Made by a program: the position numbers and the translations under genes
The notes under the pieces: model-generated
What the model was told of the DNA's origin: nothing
The model's input: only the letters and a program-made list of their open reading frames with translations
Database searches by the model: none
Assembly (NCBI GenBank): GCA_947626265.1
Contig: CANQRM010000016.1
Span: 1 to 64,000 of the forward strand
Length of the DNA: 64,000 nt
From: an uncultured Oscillospiraceae bacterium
GTDB lineage: Bacteria > Bacillota > Clostridia > Oscillospirales > Oscillospiraceae
Reading direction: 5' to 3'
Shown here: positions 60,980 through 64,000 of the stretch, in pieces
Layout: the number at the start of each line of letters is the position of its first letter
Numbering within the stretch: the stretch's first letter is position 1

Positions 60980-61480
60980 TTACTGCGTCGCGTCCACATG
61001 GGCATATGCACTGTCAGGACTCCAGACGCCCGTGATAGTGTCGTTGCTGGAGCCAGCACTATAGAAAGCCAGCTTAGCGTAGGAATCACCGCGCTCATTC
61101 ACCAGGTTGTGGATGGAATACTTGACCCCCAATTTGCATGTCACATAACCGACAAGACCGACACCGCTGACGGTCGTGCGATTAACCCAACCATTCTTAC
61201 CACCCGTGCTACTCGTGCCGCCCAGCACTCGGACAAATGTCTTCGAGTATATGCCAGAGGTATAATAGAGGTAAACAGCGGACGTGTCGTTCTTTGCACG
61301 TGCCGCAGAGTCGGGCATCGGGTTATAGCTTCCAGCGGTTGCGGTGAAGCTGAACCCAGTATCCGAAGTATTGGGTGTGGCGGCAAAGGCAGAGATGCAG
61401 AGCGCCGAAGAGAGGACCATCACAACCAGCAGAACAGAAAGAATCCTTCGGCCTGACTTGATGCCAGTTCTTACTTTCAT
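60980..61480 (-). CDS. Small secreted protein, first gene of the minus-strand Agr operon
   Basis: 166 residues: signal peptide (hydrophobic 13-32, SAFA-AT), then a domain with TGFSFTATAGSY, ARAKNDTSAVYLYYTSG, LVNERGDSYAKLAFYSAG and the C-terminal GVWSPDSAY. This pattern fits secreted proteins of the DUF2712 kind found near agr or ABC genes in Firmicutes. AAAGGAGC precedes the ATG at 61480. A LytTR box pair lies upstream. It may be a bacteriocin-like or signalling protein; no toxicity evidence is visible. Confidence 0.73.
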   Translation of the reverse strand: MKVRTGIKSGRRILSVLLVVMVLSSALCISAFAATPNTSDTGFSFTATAGSYNPMPDSAARAKNDTSAVYLYYTSGIYSKTFVRVLGGTSSTGGKNGWVNRTTVSGVGLVGYVTCKLGVKYSIHNLVNERGDSYAKLAFYSAGSSNDTITGVWSPDSAYAHVDATQ

Positions 61481-61623
61481 AACAGTTGCTCCTTTATATA
61501 TTATTTCTAATCACCATATGGTATAAGACTTGCCGGGCCCAAGCAGTTACTTATCTGCACATGGTGTATTAGACGTTTGGTCATTTCAACGTGATTAACC
61601 ATTTCTGCTCTGTATTTTCTTTT

Positions 61624-61690
61624 ATCATACTCAAGTAAACTAAAATATCCATTCTTTAAGCATAAACAGTTATTTTTCTTACACAAACTG
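61624..61690 (-). promoter_or_regulatory. Predicted Agr-controlled promoter of the minus-strand operon
   Basis: Plus-strand boxes GCATAAACAG (61660-61669) and ACACAAACTG (61681-61690), 21 bases apart, precede -10 TATGAT (61624-61629, minus strand) by 30 bases. The boxes are the weakest of the four sites. The rest of 61481-61931 shows no gene. Confidence 0.7.
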
Positions 61691-61931
61691 ATATTTGAGT
61701 ATTCTAAAGTTCTAAAGTATTGACATCAAGGGCAAGAGGCATATATAGTGATAGGAATACAGAGGTGTTTTTCTTTAGGGTATCTCCTCGGTCCTATGAA
61801 TGCTATCAAAACCTCATTGCGCCACAGTGCGTGTAGCAGTTGTTGAAATGCCGTCAGCATCGTTATGATATAGTCAGAGTACACTTCTTCCGCACACCAA
61901 TATGTACCAGCCGCTCTCGCGGCTGGGGATT

Positions 61932-63887
61932 TTAACGAGCGGTGTAGTCCGGGATGCCGTAGCCGCAGATCTGGTAGTAGCCCACAGAGTATTGCACCTG
62001 CCGGCAGCTGTCGCCGGAGTTGCCCTCTATGGTGTAGACGATGCCATTCTCGCACTTCTCCACGATGCCGACGTGATCGCCCCATCCGTCCAGACCATCG
62101 CTGGCCCAGTCGAAGAAGATGATGTCGCCGGGGTTGGGCTCATAATATCTGTCGGCCCACTGGCCCCGGTCCTTGAACCACTGCTGGCCGGTGGGGACGC
62201 CCTCAAAGCGGGGGATGACGCCGGTATCCAGGTAGCCGCATTGTTCAGCGCACCAGGACACGAAAATGGCACACCACGCCACGCGGAAGCTGTAACCGTA
62301 CCACGACCAATATGGCTGGCCGCCCACGTTGCCCACCTGGGACAGCGCCACGGCCACGATGCCGTCATCGCCTATCCCTATACCGTACAGCACTGTGTTC
62401 CATACGGTGCGGTACTCGTCGGAGAGCAGCTCCGTGAGCTGTTTTCGCTGCTTGGCGTTGAAATGGAGCTGGTCGGCCATCTCTCCGGGGGCCTTATGGG
62501 TGACGGTGATATAGAGCGTCACCGTTTCAACGGTGGTCTGTATCTCTATGGGATCGCCGTTCTCGTCCGCGCCGGTTGTCGTTTCCACATGGGAGTCCGT
62601 GGTGGTGCGATAGGAAACAGCGTTCATCTCCCAGAAGATGTCCTCCAGAATATCCCGCTTTCGTTCCGTCATGGATGCAACCTCTTGGGCGTCCGTGGGG
62701 TCGGTGTTGGTCTTGACGGCGTAGACGGCCAGGACCTCCGGCCAGGTAGCGCGGGAGCCGGACATCTCCAGTTCATCATGGGCGACGGAGTTCTTGATGC
62801 CGTCTATCTTCTGCTGGTAGTCGGCGTTGATCTGGCGCACGGCGCTTCGCATGGACAGGCCGGTGCCCGTGTCCTCGCCGGAGAAGAAGATGCCAAACAC
62901 GGAGCCCACAACGAGCCCGATCAGGCACACGACAACAATGATAAGAAAGGCCACGCTGCCCCCGGCTGCGATGGCGGTGACAAGGCTCTTGGTCGCGGCG
63001 ATGATGGCCTTGACGGAGGCGATCACCGCTTTGGTCACGGTCCTGGCGGTCGCGGCGGCTTTCTGAGCGGCGATACGGGCGGCGTGGGCCGTGACCTGGG
63101 CAGTTCTGGCAGCGGCCTGGGCTGACTTCTGCGTTATACGGGCCGTCTGCTCGGCGGTCTTGATACCGGCTTTAACGGAGCGGTCCGCAGTCTTGACCGC
63201 ATATCGCTCTGCCTTGGTCTTTACGGCGCGTTCTGACGCGGAGGCCGCCCGTTCCGCTGTCCGTCCCGCAGTACGCCGGGAAACAGGACGCCCCCGGACA
63301 GAGCGGGGGGCCTGTCCGGGGGTGGTCATGGCTGGTTTGGATGTGATGGGCGTGTCCACGCTGCCGGTTACGGTGCGAGCGACAGGGCCGCCGGGTATGG
63401 TATGAGCGACTGAGTTGCCAGGCACGGTGCCAGCAACGGGGCTGTCGGGTGCGTTGGGAGTGACCGTGCCGCTTGGCGCGGTGCTGGGGGCGTTTGCCTG
63501 GGCCTGCCGCCGAAGCTGCTCCACCTGCCGACGATGCCGGAAGTTGGCCTGGGCCTCCTCCGGCGATTCCACATTTGCGGTCCGGGGGCCGGTCTGGGCC
63601 GTGTTCTCCTCCTGCCGCTTCTTCTGGATGCGCTCCCTTGCGGCGGTGACGGCCCGGTGGCCGGCCCGGTCAAGCTGGTGAACGCCCTCATGGGTGAGAA
63701 CTTCCGTGCTGTTGGTGAACCGCTCAGAGGCGTATTCCTCCGGGGAGCCCTGGGCGGGACGGGCGGTGCCCACCGCGCTTTCTTTGGTGCGGATATAGGC
63801 TTGCTTCATCCGCTGGCCCGCGATGGCCGCCCGGTCCAGGGTCTTTATCGTGCCTCGGACTGCATCCCTGGTCTTGATGTCGGGCAT
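61932..63887 (-). CDS. Conjugation-type CHAP peptidoglycan hydrolase (CD1108-like)
   Basis: 651 residues. A long basic, Ala/Arg/Thr-rich N-terminal part (about 1-310, with repeated ARTAQVTAHAARIAAQKAA-like units) leads to one membrane segment (about 312-337, AFLIIVVVCLIGLVVGSVFG), a linker, and a CHAP domain at the C-terminus (about 525-651). Catalytic residues are intact: Cys in AWCAIF, His in GDHVGIV, and EGN. Such proteins, found in Tn1549/CTn ICEs, open the cell wall for the transfer channel. The ATG follows GGGAGGTG. Confidence 0.82.
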   Translation of the reverse strand: MPDIKTRDAVRGTIKTLDRAAIAGQRMKQAYIRTKESAVGTARPAQGSPEEYASERFTNSTEVLTHEGVHQLDRAGHRAVTAARERIQKKRQEENTAQTGPRTANVESPEEAQANFRHRRQVEQLRRQAQANAPSTAPSGTVTPNAPDSPVAGTVPGNSVAHTIPGGPVARTVTGSVDTPITSKPAMTTPGQAPRSVRGRPVSRRTAGRTAERAASASERAVKTKAERYAVKTADRSVKAGIKTAEQTARITQKSAQAAARTAQVTAHAARIAAQKAAATARTVTKAVIASVKAIIAATKSLVTAIAAGGSVAFLIIVVVCLIGLVVGSVFGIFFSGEDTGTGLSMRSAVRQINADYQQKIDGIKNSVAHDELEMSGSRATWPEVLAVYAVKTNTDPTDAQEVASMTERKRDILEDIFWEMNAVSYRTTTDSHVETTTGADENGDPIEIQTTVETVTLYITVTHKAPGEMADQLHFNAKQRKQLTELLSDEYRTVWNTVLYGIGIGDDGIVAVALSQVGNVGGQPYWSWYGYSFRVAWCAIFVSWCAEQCGYLDTGVIPRFEGVPTGQQWFKDRGQWADRYYEPNPGDIIFFDWASDGLDGWGDHVGIVEKCENGIVYTIEGNSGDSCRQVQYSVGYYQICGYGIPDYTAR

Positions 63888-63902
63888 GGCTCACACCTCC
63901 CA

Positions 63903-64000
63903 TCAGTTGAACGGGTCGTATTCGTCGAAGTTGAAGTAGACGTTGCCGCCTCCCTTCTTGGCGGGGGTCAGCTTCTCGCCGCCGAACACGCCCTCGCCGG
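63903..64000 (-). CDS. C-terminal end of an ICE transfer gene (cut by window edge)
   Basis: The last 31 residues and stop of a frame ending GGGNVYFNFDEYDPFN, 15 bases before the CHAP gene on the same strand. In related ICEs the gene at this place encodes a VirB4-type transfer ATPase, but too little is visible to identify it. Confidence 0.45.
   Translation of the reverse strand, partial: GEGVFGGEKLTPAKKGGGNVYFNFDEYDPFN

Larger units (their letters stand above)
38974..64000. mobile_element. Integrative and conjugative element (left end to beyond the window)
   Basis: Starts at the broken tRNA-Ser with tyrosine integrase, excisionase and MazF-like gene, has lower GC and different gene style from the chromosome to the left, carries a truncated IS256-family element and many XRE regulators, and ends (within the window) with a CHAP protein of the type found in the transfer regions of Tn1549/CTn-like ICEs. 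Relaxase, coupling protein and the right attachment site must lie beyond 64000. Confidence 0.75.

Noticed and set aside
61726-62085. 119-residue minus-strand frame overlapping the CHAP gene end
   Set aside because: It lies mostly in another frame of the CHAP C-terminus and in the AT-rich intergenic region; no ribosome site.

Overview
The window looks like chromosome of a GC-rich, Gram-positive anaerobe of the class Clostridia, most like gut Oscillospiraceae (Flavonifractor/Oscillibacter relatives). This is inferred from strong AGGAGG-type ribosome sites, an SLH-domain protein, an Agr system, Firmicutes-style GntR/LacI sugar regulators and Tn1549/CTn-like conjugation genes. A visibly more AT-rich integrative element begins at about 38974 and runs off the right edge.

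Left chromosomal part (1-31825). A minus-strand pentose operon (sugar-binding protein, ABC ATPase, two permeases, FGGY kinase, L-arabinose isomerase cut by the window start) faces an AraR-like repressor across a shared regulatory region with a palindromic operator; an AraC-type regulator follows. A four-gene Gld-like ABC module (9367-14058) comes next, then an acyltransferase-like protein, a MATE exporter, a TauE/SafE permease, an ECF sigma factor with its probable DUF4179 anti-sigma partner, and CvpA. An amino-acid adenylating enzyme is paired with a prolyl-tRNA-editing-like protein. A tripartite tricarboxylate transporter (TctC-TctB-TctA) is linked to a sulfatase and a GntR/LacI regulator. 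A secreted protein, a Nudix hydrolase, two flavin-binding-fold proteins and a small membrane protein close the segment. Two families of short intergenic repeats lie at 14097-14260 and 19256-19483.

Middle (31965-38668). A decayed large serine recombinase sits beside a giant BspA-like leucine-rich-repeat lipoprotein whose reading frame is broken once near its N-terminus.

Right part (38974-64000): an ICE inserted in a tRNA-Ser gene. The displaced tRNA 3' half (38918-38973) abuts it, followed by repeats, tyrosine integrase, excisionase and a MazF-like protein with a C-terminal zinc-ribbon-like tail. Inside are an XRE/SLH module, a complete agr quorum-sensing locus (response regulator, kinase, AgrB, AgrD), and two similarly ordered export/immunity-like operons (secreted protein, lipoprotein, two ABC permeases, ABC ATPase, accessory gene) that converge on a truncated IS256-family transposase. 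A conjugation-type CHAP hydrolase and the end of another gene close the window.

The main discovery is a predicted Agr regulon. Four promoters (agrBD, a secreted CHAP-like protein lacking its catalytic Cys and His, and the two operons) each carry a pair of related 10-bp boxes spaced exactly 21 bp, ending 30-31 bp before a -10 element. This is the geometry expected for a LytTR response regulator. It suggests a mobile element that uses cell-density signalling to switch on two secreted-protein/ABC-transporter cassettes.
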